Source of the DNA: Anastrepha obliqua | Lineage: Eukaryota > Arthropoda > Insecta > Diptera > Tephritidae | Reading direction: 5' to 3' | NCBI RefSeq assembly: GCF_027943255.1 | Contig: NC_072896.1 | Span: forward strand, 124,713,879 to 124,777,878 | Length of the DNA: 64,000 bases | Shown: positions 34,138 through 44,656 of the stretch, piece after piece | Position numbering within the stretch: the stretch's first letter is position 1 | Layout: every line of letters begins with the position of its first letter | Translations under genes and position numbers: made by a program | Notes under the pieces: generated by a model | The model's database searches: none | The model's input: only the letters and a program-made list of their open reading frames with translations | What the model was told of the DNA's origin: nothing

Positions 34138-35068
34138 ACCACTGCTTCAGAACTTAATGTTTTCCAACAGACTGGAAATAGGCTGTCATCATTCCTGTAG
34201 CCAAAAAGAGCAATGCTACTGGCACTAGTGGTTATAGATCAGTAAGCACTTTACCAGCCTTTTCAAAGGTGTGCGAGTGGCTGATGGTAAGGCAAATTTC
34301 ATCATTTGTTCAGGGAAATAACTTCTTGTCCCCACTGCAATCTGGGTTTAGACCCAAGCATAACTGCTCTATGCTTATGGTAAAAATACTTGATGACAGA
34401 AGGCTGCAGTTTGACAACGGTAACCTATCTCTTTTGTGCCTTCTGGATTTCTGCAAGGCATTTGATTCAGTGCAGCAAAAAGCTTAAGCACTTTTTCGGA
34501 TTTTCTGATTGTTCTCTCGAACTTATGATCAGCTACCTTTCAGCAAGAACTCAAAAAGTAATTTCCAAGACTGGCTCCTCCACGTCTTAATATGTTGGCA
34601 CCGGTGTGCCGCAATGTTTTGCTCTAGTCTCCTTTTATTTAGTCTGTTTGTGAGTGGTATATTCTGTGAGTCCCAGTATGTCGATGATATTCAATTGTAT
34701 TTGTCTAGTAGAATTGGCCTAGCCACGCATTTGTGTTTTAAAATTAACAGTGACCTGCCTGCATTTTCATACATACGTACATACATTTCATAGCCTAAAT
34801 ACGGCCTAGTCATATGTGTTGCCCATCAGTAACAGTTCAGTACACGCCGAAGATATTCCAAATTTTATTGTCGGTTCTTTGCCCTGATGTCTCACGAAAA
34901 TAAGATAAAAAATTTAGGCTTTGTTGTTAATTCTGTGTTGAGCCATTCTTACCATGTAAATAAAGTTGAAAGTAACGCGGATACTACACATTTTACGTCG
35001 ATTACAATTTTCAGCGCGGTTTACGTCTTCAGAGATTAGAAAAACGCCAGCTTTTATACTATTTTTAC
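34138..35068 (+). mobile_element. CR1/jockey-like non-LTR RT fragment
   Basis: Pieces of one RT read in order: AVIIPVAKKSNATGTSGYRS (34186-34245), LSPLQSGFRPKHNCSMLM (34327-34380), LSLLCLLDFCKAFDSVQQK with a stop (34420-34485), FGFSDCSLELMISYLSART (34495-34550) and YVDDIQLYLSS (34678-34710, the YADD box). One stop and at least two frameshifts interrupt it. No endonuclease or RNase H is seen. It lies exactly between the two DUF1091 duplication copies, abutting the end of copy A. Confidence 0.8.
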
Positions 35069-35186
35069 ACAGCTTTTAATTAATAAAAAATAAGTACTTA
35101 AAAATGTATTTTGAACGAAACTCTGATTGCCGGATTGCAGCTATTGGAAAAGAATTGGCCCGGCTCAATGCACGAGTCTCTGCGTC

Positions 35187-35922
35187 TCAGGAGAGTGCCA
35201 TATAAACTGTTATAACACCCGTCTTTTTCTTGTAGAAATAAAATACCAGTGAATAGGCGTAATCTCCATGTGGGAATGGAAGTACATCCGTTATCAAATG
35301 GGTCACGTAACTAAGTGGAAGTTTGTCCACCAATTCGTGGCTCTAAAATATTTCATATCCACATAAGCACTTTTCAAGATTACTTTCGTTAAATTCGCTC
35401 TTACCTCGCCATACGGACAAGTCTTATTCAAAGTTGAATATTTCTCAAAAAACTTGTGAGCATATCGAATGACCGGGTTATTTCGCTTTTCTAAATATTC
35501 GCAGGCATCAAATGTTATGTTGTATAAAAAGGGCTTATACCCATTTAATCTTCGGTGCACAGCAAAATTTATCTGTTCGATTTAAAGAAACACATTTTAA
35601 CTGAACTCAATTCTTCCATCTCAAACCTACCGTAATATTATTGATGGGCTCATGCCTTGGAAATTGTGTTCGTATTGTAAGGTATTTGTAGGTGCGATTA
35701 ACAGATTTCAGCAAACAGATATCGAAGTCCATCAAAGTCTTATCGAAAGTAATGCATTTTATATTCGTAAAATCTGCTTTCGAATGTACCGCAATCTGGC
35801 AATGAAAAAAGCTGAACGTTTAACTAATATTTAAAATGAATATTTTTTGAATACAAGACACTTGGCAAACTTACAATAAAAGCACATCCGATGAATATTG
35901 CAGGGATTATTACTGCTTTCAT
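35187..35922 (-). CDS. DUF1091-family duplicate with disrupted exon 2 start
   Basis: Same four-exon plan as the gene at 32120-32847. Exon 1 (35922-35875) encodes MKAVIIPAIFIGCAFI. Exon 3 (35572-35405) encodes INFAVHRRLNGYKPFLYNIT and onward to NKTCPYGE. Exon 4 (35342-35187) encodes DKLPLSYVTHLI and DVLPFPHGDY and ends in TGA. At exon 2 the acceptor used in the other copy (35825-35824) is followed by a 7-bp net insertion, which breaks the frame. Using the next in-frame AG (exon 2 from 35795 to 35631) restores phase 0, gives 178 residues and loses seven residues right after the signal peptide. It is either a gene with a shifted acceptor or a young pseudogene; transcripts would decide. Confidence 0.65.
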
Positions 35923-36048
35923 GATGGTAGAGGCGACCTGATATCCAAAGCTTCAAACACAAAATCAACATAAAACATAACTTCTGGTACGTTATCGAAA
36001 AACAAAAAAAAAAAAAAACAGATTTTCAAACTGCCTGCGTGCGCTTAG

Positions 36049-36392
36049 TTAACACGTTGAGCCCGGCATCGATATTACTGTACTTTCCATTTGGCCGGCA
36101 ACGAGCGAGCAATCGGGAATATTCAGACTGGAGACTGGAGCGATTAGTTAGAAACGAATTGCAGCAGACAAAAGTACACTTTGAAAATATATTCTGTTTA
36201 GAGTGTTTCAATAAACTTCATTAAAATTACTATACATTTATTTTTTAACTATCGGTCTTAGTTCATTGTCGGTCCCTAGGGACCGACGCCGGCCAAACGG
36301 AAAGTTCACTGTCGGTCCCTAGGGACCGACGCCGGCCAAACGGAAAGTTCACTGTCGGTCCCTAGGGACCGACGCCGGGCTCAACGAGTTAA
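36049..36392. mobile_element. TTAA-flanked non-autonomous element (piggyBac-like)
   Basis: A 336-bp insertion at 36053-36388 is flanked by TTAA at 36049-36052 and 36389-36392. Copy A of the duplication has one TTAA and no insertion at the same place (CTTAGTTAATTGACAAAAAT). The ends are inverted: CACGTTGAGCCCGGC on the left and CTCGTTGAGCCCGGC on the complement of the right. The sub-terminal left sequence contains ACTTTCCATTTGGCCGGC, inverted relative to GCCGGCCAAACGGAAAGT in the right-hand repeats. The open frames across it (36026-36224) are not gene-like. TTAA duplication and lack of transposase point to a piggyBac-mobilised MITE or deletion derivative. Confidence 0.88.
36268..36376. repeat. 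Three 43-bp tandem units with perfect palindrome
   Basis: GTCGGTCCCTAGGGACCGAC, a perfect 20-bp palindrome, occurs at 36268, 36311 and 36354, exactly 43 bp apart. It is followed each time by GCCGGCCAAACGGAAAGTTC or, in the last unit, by the terminal repeat. The repeats occupy the right sub-terminal region of the TTAA element and may be transposase-binding sites, by analogy with sub-terminal repeats of other transposons. The analogy is inference. Confidence 0.93.
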
Positions 36393-37138
36393 TTGACAAA
36401 AATTGGAAAATAGAATACCTCAAAATTGCAGTTATTTGCTGAAATAATAGAGCAGTTCACAATTGAGTTCAATTGATCTGATATCATCGCAAATTTCATT
36501 GGAAAATATTATTAAGCCAGGGGTCGGCAACCTGCTGCTCGCGAGCCATACGCAAATATTATTTATTTTATAAAAAAAAACACACATTTCTAAATTAACG
36601 CGGATTAGGCACCGATTCAATCTCTCAGTCACTTGTACCCGCTGACTGTAAAGAAAAAAGAAAATTAAAGAAGAAACGAAATGGCGACTCAGTATTCCGA
36701 TCTCCTTCTTCACAATAAAGTCCGATGACTTTCCCAAAGTAAGGTTTTGAAACATTTGGTACGAGTTCTTCCTCGTTGGTCTTTCAAAATCTCTTTTTAC
36801 TCAGAATACTCCTATTACTAGAGCCTTAATTGGTTTAATAAAATCTCTAAATTTGTAGATATAGATTTTTCATTTTCATTCAAAAATCACCTACTGAAAT
36901 CTTTGAATATTTATTATAAATTATTTATTTGTACTTGTATTCATTGGCTTAATAAATAAATAAATAAATTTGAATGAAACAAACAAATTTCGTAATGAAA
37001 AAGGCATTAATCACCTTGAGTTAGGCAACGCCAAAACGTTTTCTACCACTTTGATATTTCATGTCCACAGTGCGCATCAAATCCGGGATGAATCGATAGG
37101 CAGTCCCGCACAACTGCACTCGGCTGTCACGGCTTATT

Positions 37139-37386
37139 ATGTTTGGTCGAGCTCCTCCTCCTATTTGTGGTGTACGTCTTGATGTTGTTCCACAAATCGA
37201 GGCACCTACAGTTTCAAGCCGATTCCGAACGGCAGATATTTTTATGAGAAGCTTTTTCCTGGCAGAAATACACTCGGAGGTTGGCCATTGCCTGCCGAGG
37301 GCGACCGCTATTAGAAAAATATTATTCTTGATTTTCGTGTTTCATCGAAATTCGAACCTGCGTTCTTTCTGTGAATTCCGACGGCC
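37139..37386 (-). repeat. tRNA-derived SINE, copy 4 (dated insertion)
   Basis: The fullest copy of the 3' part. From its - strand 3' end it includes GAGCTCCTCCTCCTATTTG, CGTCTTGATGTTGTTCCAC, CTACAGTTTCAAGCCGATTC and GCAGAAATACACTCGGAGG, and a B-box-like sequence near 37350. Copy A of the duplication lacks it at the matching site near 33768, so it inserted after the duplication. The first part of the tRNA-like head (A-box end) is truncated. Confidence 0.82.
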
Positions 37387-37915
37387 TTATTTTCATCTAC
37401 CTTTATGAAAAAATTGAAATTAAAGAATTATGTTATTAAAAAATCTTGTTGTGGATTGAGCTGATTATGGGACGATAATAGAAAAAGTAACCATTAAACC
37501 TAAGCTGGCATTGTACTGACATAAATAAAATATGTAGATGCGTATGGAAATTTTCTAATCACCAACCATGTTCGAGTTAATCCGAAAAGCACTATCCGGG
37601 GTAAAGGATGTGTAAATATGCTGAACTATTTCATTCATAGCGAATCCATACAAGGATAGCAGTACCACAAAAATGAGATTTATATGTATTTTGTTTTATT
37701 AATTTGATGGTAATAGTTGTCAAAAGATTATTTAGTTTTCTCAAACTTTTATTAGCAATTTTGGTTTAAAAGATGAGTTTGAATTTGACATAATAAGAAG
37801 TTGTGATATCTGTCATGGGGCTGTAGGTTCGCCAGAGGCATAGGATATCCTTGAAATTTGTGAAACTTGTGCTACCTTTTATTCTAGGCACTCTAACACA
37901 TATTAAGGTGCATTT

Positions 37916-38960
37916 CATAATCATAAGACACCCCTAATTTTGCAAAGTATTTTAGTTTATAGATTTCAGAGCAAAATAAACATTTTATGCGACGATTAAA
38001 GTAACAAAAGTTATCTATTTCACTGCAGAATTTAGAACTTTTAATTAATAATAATTTAATACATGAAGAAAATGTTTAGCAAAAACTAAGACTAAGACAC
38101 TGTTTAATTAAAGTGATCGTTTAACAAAAGTATACTTTTTTTGAATTTTTTTCTGCCGTCTAGAATATTTTAGTATTCTATGGAAGCACCATTTGCTTTA
38201 GCGACGCAAAATAACCTTTTGTTCATCGATTCTGCCAACCAACCGTTCTGCCTTAATTGCCTTTAAGCTCGTTAGTGCTGTCAAATTGGCGATTGTTGGC
38301 TTAAACTCTTCTGACTAATATACCCCAAATGTTTTCTTTTGGTTTTAGATCCGGAAAATACGCCGGCCAGTCCATGGTTTATATGAAACAATCGGTCAAA
38401 TATTGCCTTGCTTCCCTGCTTACGTGGATTGGGGCGTTTTCGTGCTGAAAAACGAAGGGCACTTCCCGATTATCCTGAATGAAAGGAAGGAGACTATTTT
38501 TCAAAACATTTTTGTAGTCCCCCCTATTCATTCGTGATGATGTAAACTGTATATCAAGAGTTGCTTTTGATGTAAAGGCATCCCAAACCATAGCATAACC
38601 ACCACCGAAGTTCTACTCGGAAAATAAGAGGGGGCTCTTGCGCAAATCTCTTCAATAATTAAAACAAAAACAGTTCCATTTTATCATCCGAAAATATAAC
38701 CTTATTAAAAAATAATATGAAATTGGGCTACCTTAAAAACATTCCAAATATCTTACTGTGTCCCAGTTTGTATCTAGGTGTTTTCTGCAAACTGAAGATG
38801 CGCCAGCTTGTGCCGTGGCAAAAGGTGGGGTCCTTTTCTATTTTTGATAATTTTAAATGATTGTACCGCTGTAATGTACGCCATATTGTTGTTTTTGAAA
38901 CCTTCTAATTGTATATAACCCCTTAAAAGTCTAACGAATACAGTCGCATTTTAATAATAA
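37916..38960 (-). mobile_element. Tc1-like transposon, degenerate
   Basis: The - strand frame 38591-38379 reads MVWDAFTSKATLDIQF, then VPFVFQHENAPIHVSREARQ. Just downstream comes MDWPAYFPDLKPKENIWGIL (about 38320-38380). This is the DD34E Tc1 layout, with the second catalytic Asp (HDNAPIH) changed to Glu and the third residue (KENIWG) kept. Stops and frameshifts break the N-terminal half, up to about 38820. Ends near 37917 (GGTGCATTTCATAATCATAA) and 38960 (complement ATGCGACTGTATTCGTTAGA) are only weakly similar. It abuts duplication copy B. Confidence 0.75.
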
Positions 38961-38964
38961 CAAA

Positions 38965-40290
38965 TAAAATTGTTTGAATGCCAAAATTTCAATCCAAACA
39001 AGCAAGCAAAACCACAATAAAAATATCATTTGATATTCACACCATCAAATCGCAAGAAAGAAAGCAGATCAGCTGCTCTACTGATACCACCTTGTATAGA
39101 TTCGCCTTAACTTTATTTTTTTATTTCTGCCTACTTTGTTTTGCTCTTTAGTGAAGTGCTCTTTGAAACTCTTCCATAGCCGCGCGGGATTCTATCTGTT
39201 TTTCTGGGAGCGGCTTAAGCAAGTGTTCAGATTAGTAGTTATATCGGTGGTACGTGATATAGGCTTTTAATCGACTAATGCCTGTAAAGGTCGCAGAGGA
39301 TATTGAATTTTTGCTTCCGATACTATTAATGCATTAACCACAATTTACGAGCTATTTCCAGGAATCAGGCTAGAGAGTTGACCAAAGCGTACTTGCATTT
39401 CATACTTATACGACTCCTACGTATAAAAGTCAATTTTATTCGCACCAATTTACTATTTAATTGATTTTTTGGCGTGTGCGTGTTGGGGTTTCTCACTCTC
39501 ATTTCCCTTTCGCCACTAAAAATTTGCACATCGTTCGCGAACACTTAAAGCGTAACCATTCACATTTAATACATTTCCCAGCATACACACACAGGCATAC
39601 ACACATGCACGCTTTCTCATTTTCAAAATTTAAAATTCAAATTGCTGCGATAAGCTTTGTTGTACGAAATCATTCGCCCCGCCCGGCGCTGTTCATTCGC
39701 TCATTTGCTTACTAGATGTGCATCCGACATGTTCTGCTGTCGGATTTTAATTTATACTTTGGCAGCATGTTGTGAAAGGATATACAGGATATGGCTAGCA
39801 ACACAACAAACACACTCACATACATTTGCAAATTCGCTCTTATGTGCCAGGCGATTACGGCTCGTCGTAGTGGCATTTTGTTTGTGTGCGCTTGTGTGTG
39901 CACCTTTGTTCAATGTATCCTTCTGCATGCTAATTTTCAATATTCACCAAACAAATGCAATGGCATGTCTGCTTTCAATATACAAGGAAACATAGGCAGC
40001 TACATACACATACATACTTATGTGCAGTACTCATCCCTGTAGTAAATTCGAAAATCTCCGGAGAAGCGCGGAGCTGCCGCATTTAAGATTGGTTCCCGTC
40101 CACTGTCGAGTCCAAGTAAATGTCTTAGTTGACTAAGTTTAGCGATTTTACTAACGAAAACTACTTCTATGTAATTCAACCTTTACTTCAGCTTGGAGCG
40201 GGAATTCTATACAGTGTCGTCATTTTGATCTAGATCTAGAATCCACTTGAGCCAGCCCAATTTACTGTAGGGTAACGATGTAAATATGTG
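38965..40290. other. Noncoding DNA
   Basis: No recognisable gene. Open frames at 39461-40042 on both strands overlap each other and lack domains. The sequence is CA-rich near 39588-39610, and 39460-40040 is less AT-rich than its surroundings, so it could be single-copy regulatory DNA. Confidence 0.4.
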
Positions 40291-42330
40291 AACGGTATTT
40301 GTTTGGAGGGTCAATAAACTGCAGCAATAGCGGAAGAGTGGCGGCGTCGGAGTATATCGGCGAAAATGCACCGCCGCCACTCAAAGTGGCCGATGAAAAC
40401 GTCTTGATTGTGTTGAAGTGTGATGTAGGCTTCGCTTGTTTGAAATGCTGCCACAGCGGCAAAAGCGAGAGGGGATACCCAAAACCAAGTGGTAGTGTAG
40501 AGTTTGTTTCCATGGCTAGGCTGGGCTACCGGGTATATTGAAGAAAATCTCCTAGGAAATCGCGCGTTATAGTGGTTAAAATTGTGTTCCTTGTGAAAAG
40601 TCTTAAACATTCTAGTATTTGAAGACAGAGCTCTTGTATTGATCTTAAGCAACTTATCTTTTGATGAAACGCTTGTTTCCTTTCTTGAGAAAACCTGCTC
40701 ACTCATAATTTTATATATCTCAGATAATAAATTTGTACAGGACCTCCGATTCTTGCTACTGCCCTGTTGCAGAGCAAACGCTGCGCTTTCTAAGCCGCTG
40801 TGGAATTTGATGGCATATCGTCCGGCACCTTTGTCGTATTGTCAGTTTTTGGCCTGGCACCCTTTAGCCTAGGTTTGAGTAGAGCACTGCCGAAGCCGTA
40901 AAAGACGTTGTTGCCATGTCTTTCAGCCGAACTATTGTCCACAGCTATTACGAGTTCCACCTTTTTGAAGGCGGTGTAGTACTACCATTCGTTGGCGCAA
41001 AGTTCCGAATTTTGCGACTCTATTTGTCCGAAAATTCGCTCGTTAGGACAAAAGGCTAAACTTTCTTCGTCTACAGCCTTCAGATTGGCTCCTTCCCATG
41101 ACTTGAGAGCTGATATCGCTGATTTTGGTCCAGATGATCGCAGAGTTCGGTCCACCGGAAAATCATGTGGTATAATCCCGATTTCCTTCGATAGGACAAT
41201 TTCTGCCAGGATAGGCACTGAACAAGAGACTTCCGACGAAGCACCTCGTGAAGCCTGCTTTTTAGAGATCATCAATATCCCCTCGCCAGGACCCGGACCG
41301 TCCTTGGTTGAGGTCTCTACTCTTTTCATCAAGTTGCAGGCCGCCGGAATGGCTGCAGGTACTGTCGACCAAGAGGTCTTTGTTGTCAGCTGATGCATCG
41401 CCAGGCGCATTCGACGGCTTCACCGCCAAGGATCGAGCTATTCCCAGCTGAGTACCCTTGGCGGGTAAGGTCTTTAGCCTCTTGCGTTAAGCTCTGGACA
41501 GCTTACGGTGAGTATTTTTGGTTTCTGGACCAGGTTCCAGAAGAATTCTCTCGCGTTACGAGGAAAGAGACACTTCAGCCGACTCCTGGATAGAAGGAAT
41601 ATCCATATTCTCCGGCTTTTCCGTAGATTGACCTTTCCGCCTGTCCGGTATATTTTTTCACTGAAGATATAACCAACTACTCCTCAGCCAGCGATGGTGG
41701 TTTGTCGATATTGGCAGTAATATACGCATTTAAAGGTGTGCAGCCCATTTTGTTAGTTTCAAAATCTCCCATACGGGTTTTTTAATTAAAAACATGCAGT
41801 TAGGTCGTCCTTGGGTGCCCCCATGGCAAGGCTAGTTTAAAACTGTAGGTTTTCTAGACATTGTACGGAGTTCCTTATAAGACTTGACTCTACTCCGTCA
41901 AACAAGCTCACCGGGCTTAGCCGCTCCACCGTGGGTTTGGGAAGTGTTCTCCAAAGACCCTCCGACTACGCCTGGAAAATGAGAAGTAGAGGAAAAATCT
42001 GCCTCAGGGAGTTTCTCCTTTCCCCCGCCAGACTATCGGCAACCCAAAGATATCAGAAACATTACCGTACTGAAAAAGAGTCATTGGTTATACTTATAAC
42101 CACGCTACCCCGAAGGGCTGACCAATTTGCTAGCATTGTTACGACTACTAGTTAGCTTAATGGCTGACCAGGAGTCGTAGAAAGTCTACGCTCAGCCTGT
42201 GCGTTGTAGGTAGTTTTTAGATTGTGTTCTGGCTATGATATCGTATTTTATGCCCCGTGTAAGCTCCTACACCGCGGCAAGGTGACTATCATCGTAGAGG
42301 TTTTTGTAATTATAAAACATCTTTTTTAGG
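40290..42330. other. Unidentified GC-richer region with many broken frames
   Basis: Base composition is clearly higher in GC than around it, and open frames occur on both strands (40992-41393 +, 41410-40982 -, 41393-41593 +, 41931-42155 +, 40706-40311 -). None has a motif I recognise. The - strand frame at 41410-40982 (142 residues) is the longest. The composition and the broken frames suggest an old retroelement or captured gene, but I cannot assign it. The ACTACCATTCG stretch near 40981 and AACTGTAGGTT near 41843 faintly resemble SINE segments. Confidence 0.3.
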
Positions 42331-43590
42331 ATTTTCAAGTATTATAGGGTGTATACAAAGTTTAAAAATATTTATTAATAATTTTCACCCTGAATAAAAT
42401 ACCTTAAAATTCCGCAAATCCACTGCTCCTATGCCATTGAGTCTCTGAAAATAAAATGAGAAATTTACGCTTGAATAAAACCTTTAAACTGAAGAAGTCT
42501 CTTGAGAATCGCAGTCTCGTCAACACATACCACTTTTTTTTGCTTAAGTTAGAGAAAAACCAAATGACACGCGAAAGCTTAGTTTTGGGGCAATAATAAT
42601 TGCGAGTTAAGAGCAGTGAAGTGGCGAGCAGATGCTTGTATGTGTATCGTAAGCATTGTCTATTAACAAAAATAATAATGCGATGGATCTATAGCCACAG
42701 ACTATTTTATCAAATATATGCATTTACATACTTTATCGTTTTGTAAAACTGTCTTCGCGTCTGCCATTAAGACATCATTAAATTTCAACACCAAACAATC
42801 TCTATCATCTCGACTTAAAAACAAGCACCAGCCCATGGAAATATATGCACACATACTTAGCGCTGCCCTGCCATACATATGTGCATATCTAATTAAGTAC
42901 AGTAATATGTGCATGTATGTATATACCGGCACATATATTTGTTGACACATACATACAGAAGAAGTCTATGTGCTATGTGCGGGATGATGTAATAAATTTT
43001 TGCATATGCAAATACATAATGGAAATAATAACAATCCGGCATTTTGTATTTGCGAGAATCTTCTTAATGAATTTGTCGAAAGGAAATGAGTTTGGCCAGA
43101 GCACAGTCAATTTTGCAACAGTTGCAAGAAATACATGGCTTTGTATGTTTGTGGTTATATAAAGTAGTTTTGCTATAATGGCTTGCGAATACCCATAGAG
43201 CCACGCTGAGTTAAGAAGATGCTAATGTATCATAATGGTCGTATGTGGCAATTAAAGGAGAATGCCGGGCCCGCAAACGAGAATGCTTGAAAAGATTTTA
43301 CAACGGCGAAGTAGCTGAAGTTCTGATGTTAATCGCAATATGCTCTGATGTAGGATGAAAGAACGCAGGTGCTTTTTTACGATTTCAATTTTTCGAATAT
43401 GGATAAGGAATCAGTAACTATGAATTGGGGGCAAAATATTTCACTTGGGAGGATAGATTAGAAAAATCCATACAATCCAATTTCGAATTGATATTCGTGC
43501 GTATTGAGTCGAGTGATGGTTCTTTCGCAGAGTTTATGATAATCAAACCTACGAATCACATATTGAATCGAACCTAAGTCTAACCTTATT
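42330..43590. other. Noncoding DNA
   Basis: AT-rich. Short open frames at 42702-43162 contain ATG/CATA-type simple sequence and no domain. Nothing else is recognised. Confidence 0.4.
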
Positions 43591-43599
43591 GTAGTACAA

Positions 43600-43792
43600 G
43601 GTGGTGCAAAATTAGTCATTCATTTATGTTTAGAAAGAAGATGCTTAGAAAAAAAATTGATTTTGACAGACGTTACTTGCCTGTTTGCATACTGCAGCTG
43701 CTTTGTTCACAAGCGCCAAATATGATTAACGTGTGACGCTATTTGCAAAAAGTATAAATATTACGATAGGCTGATTAATTTTGCACCATATG
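43600..43792. mobile_element. Short MITE with inverted ends
   Basis: GGTGCAAAATTAGTCATTC begins near 43603. The complement of the segment ending near 43788 reads GGTGCAAAATTAATCAGCC. The first 15 positions agree except one. The segment between is about 150 bp of noncoding sequence. The ends and size fit a mariner/Tc1-derived MITE; the flanking TA dinucleotides are not cleanly defined. Confidence 0.6.
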
Positions 43793-43794
43793 TT

Positions 43795-44650
43795 GCATAT
43801 TGTGTATTAGTAGGCATATCCACTTTTACTGCAGTCAACTAGCTGCGGAATGCCATAAAACCCAAATTATAACCAAAATTGTTCAGATTCAGGTTCCAAA
43901 ATATTAGCTCAAGATTCCTTCTGCGGTTTCCTAAAAGGCTGGTGGCCTTGTCTTACTTGGAATATCTCATCTATGGGTACTGCCACTCGCATCAAAATAT
44001 GCCAGCAACATTTTCTATTTTAGGGAATAAAAATTTCACCCAACATTTTTGTTAATTGGGTGCAGTCAGTCTGCAGCTTCAATTTAATTTTGCTCTACAC
44101 ATTGACAACAAAATGCAAAACGAGAATTGTTGGTTCTGCTTATGATCACAACCTTTACTTCTACTCTTCCACTGCAGCAGCATAGTCGTATTTTGCCAGA
44201 CAGTTAGCCACCTCCCCTTTACTTCTTCCTCAATGTCGGTTTCACTTCATTCTGTCACTTTGTTTCTGGTGTTGACAATTGAGAAATTTGTAGCTCATTG
44301 CTGCTTGCCTTTGTGCATATCTTTTGTTGGTTATTTCAGCTTTTGTTGCAATAACGAGTGGGTTGTTAAGTTGTTGCCAAACTACAATCGACCGCCCACT
44401 ATGTCGAACGTGCATGAAACTGTATGTCTGAAGATATTCTCGTTTGTATGTACATCCGCATAGGTTTATGTGTTAGAGTAGACTTTGTGTTGTTGAATTG
44501 GTTGCAGTGGCGCATATGTTGCACGCTTGTCAGCTTCCATAATTTTCATTGCGAATTTTCAATGGCAATTCCTTGGGTGCTTGAACAATGTTTGCTCGGT
44601 TTCATTCACTAATCCATGAGTCGTTGTGTAGATGTATGCATATACATATA
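43795..44650. other. Noncoding DNA
   Basis: Single-copy-like sequence. Open frames at 44233-44612 have no domain. There are no repeat ends other than those of the neighbouring elements. Confidence 0.4.
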
Positions 44651-44656
44651 AGTATA

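Larger units (their letters stand above)
35072..37915. repeat. Segmental duplication, copy B
   Basis: Direct repeat of 31999-34134, longer by about 700 bp because of later insertions. Collinear blocks run from GCTTTTAATTAATAAAAAAT at 35072 to CTCTAACACATATTA at 37915. Insertions present only here are the TTAA-flanked element (36049-36392), the SINE (37139-37386) and some short AT-rich stretches. Copy A has a few extra bases of its own near 33330 and 33540. It ends exactly where the Tc1-like element begins. Confidence 0.88.

Noticed and set aside
36026..36224. Open frames of 61 codons on both strands across the TTAA element
   Set aside because: They begin or end outside the element border and have no transposase-like motif.
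36268..36376. 43-bp regular repeats as a CRISPR array
   Set aside because: Units are directly adjacent with no variable spacers, in a eukaryotic transposon sub-terminal region.
42702..42950. Opposed 75- and 82-codon frames with hydrophobic character
   Set aside because: Built on CATA/TATG simple sequence and fully overlapping on opposite strands; no splice or domain support.
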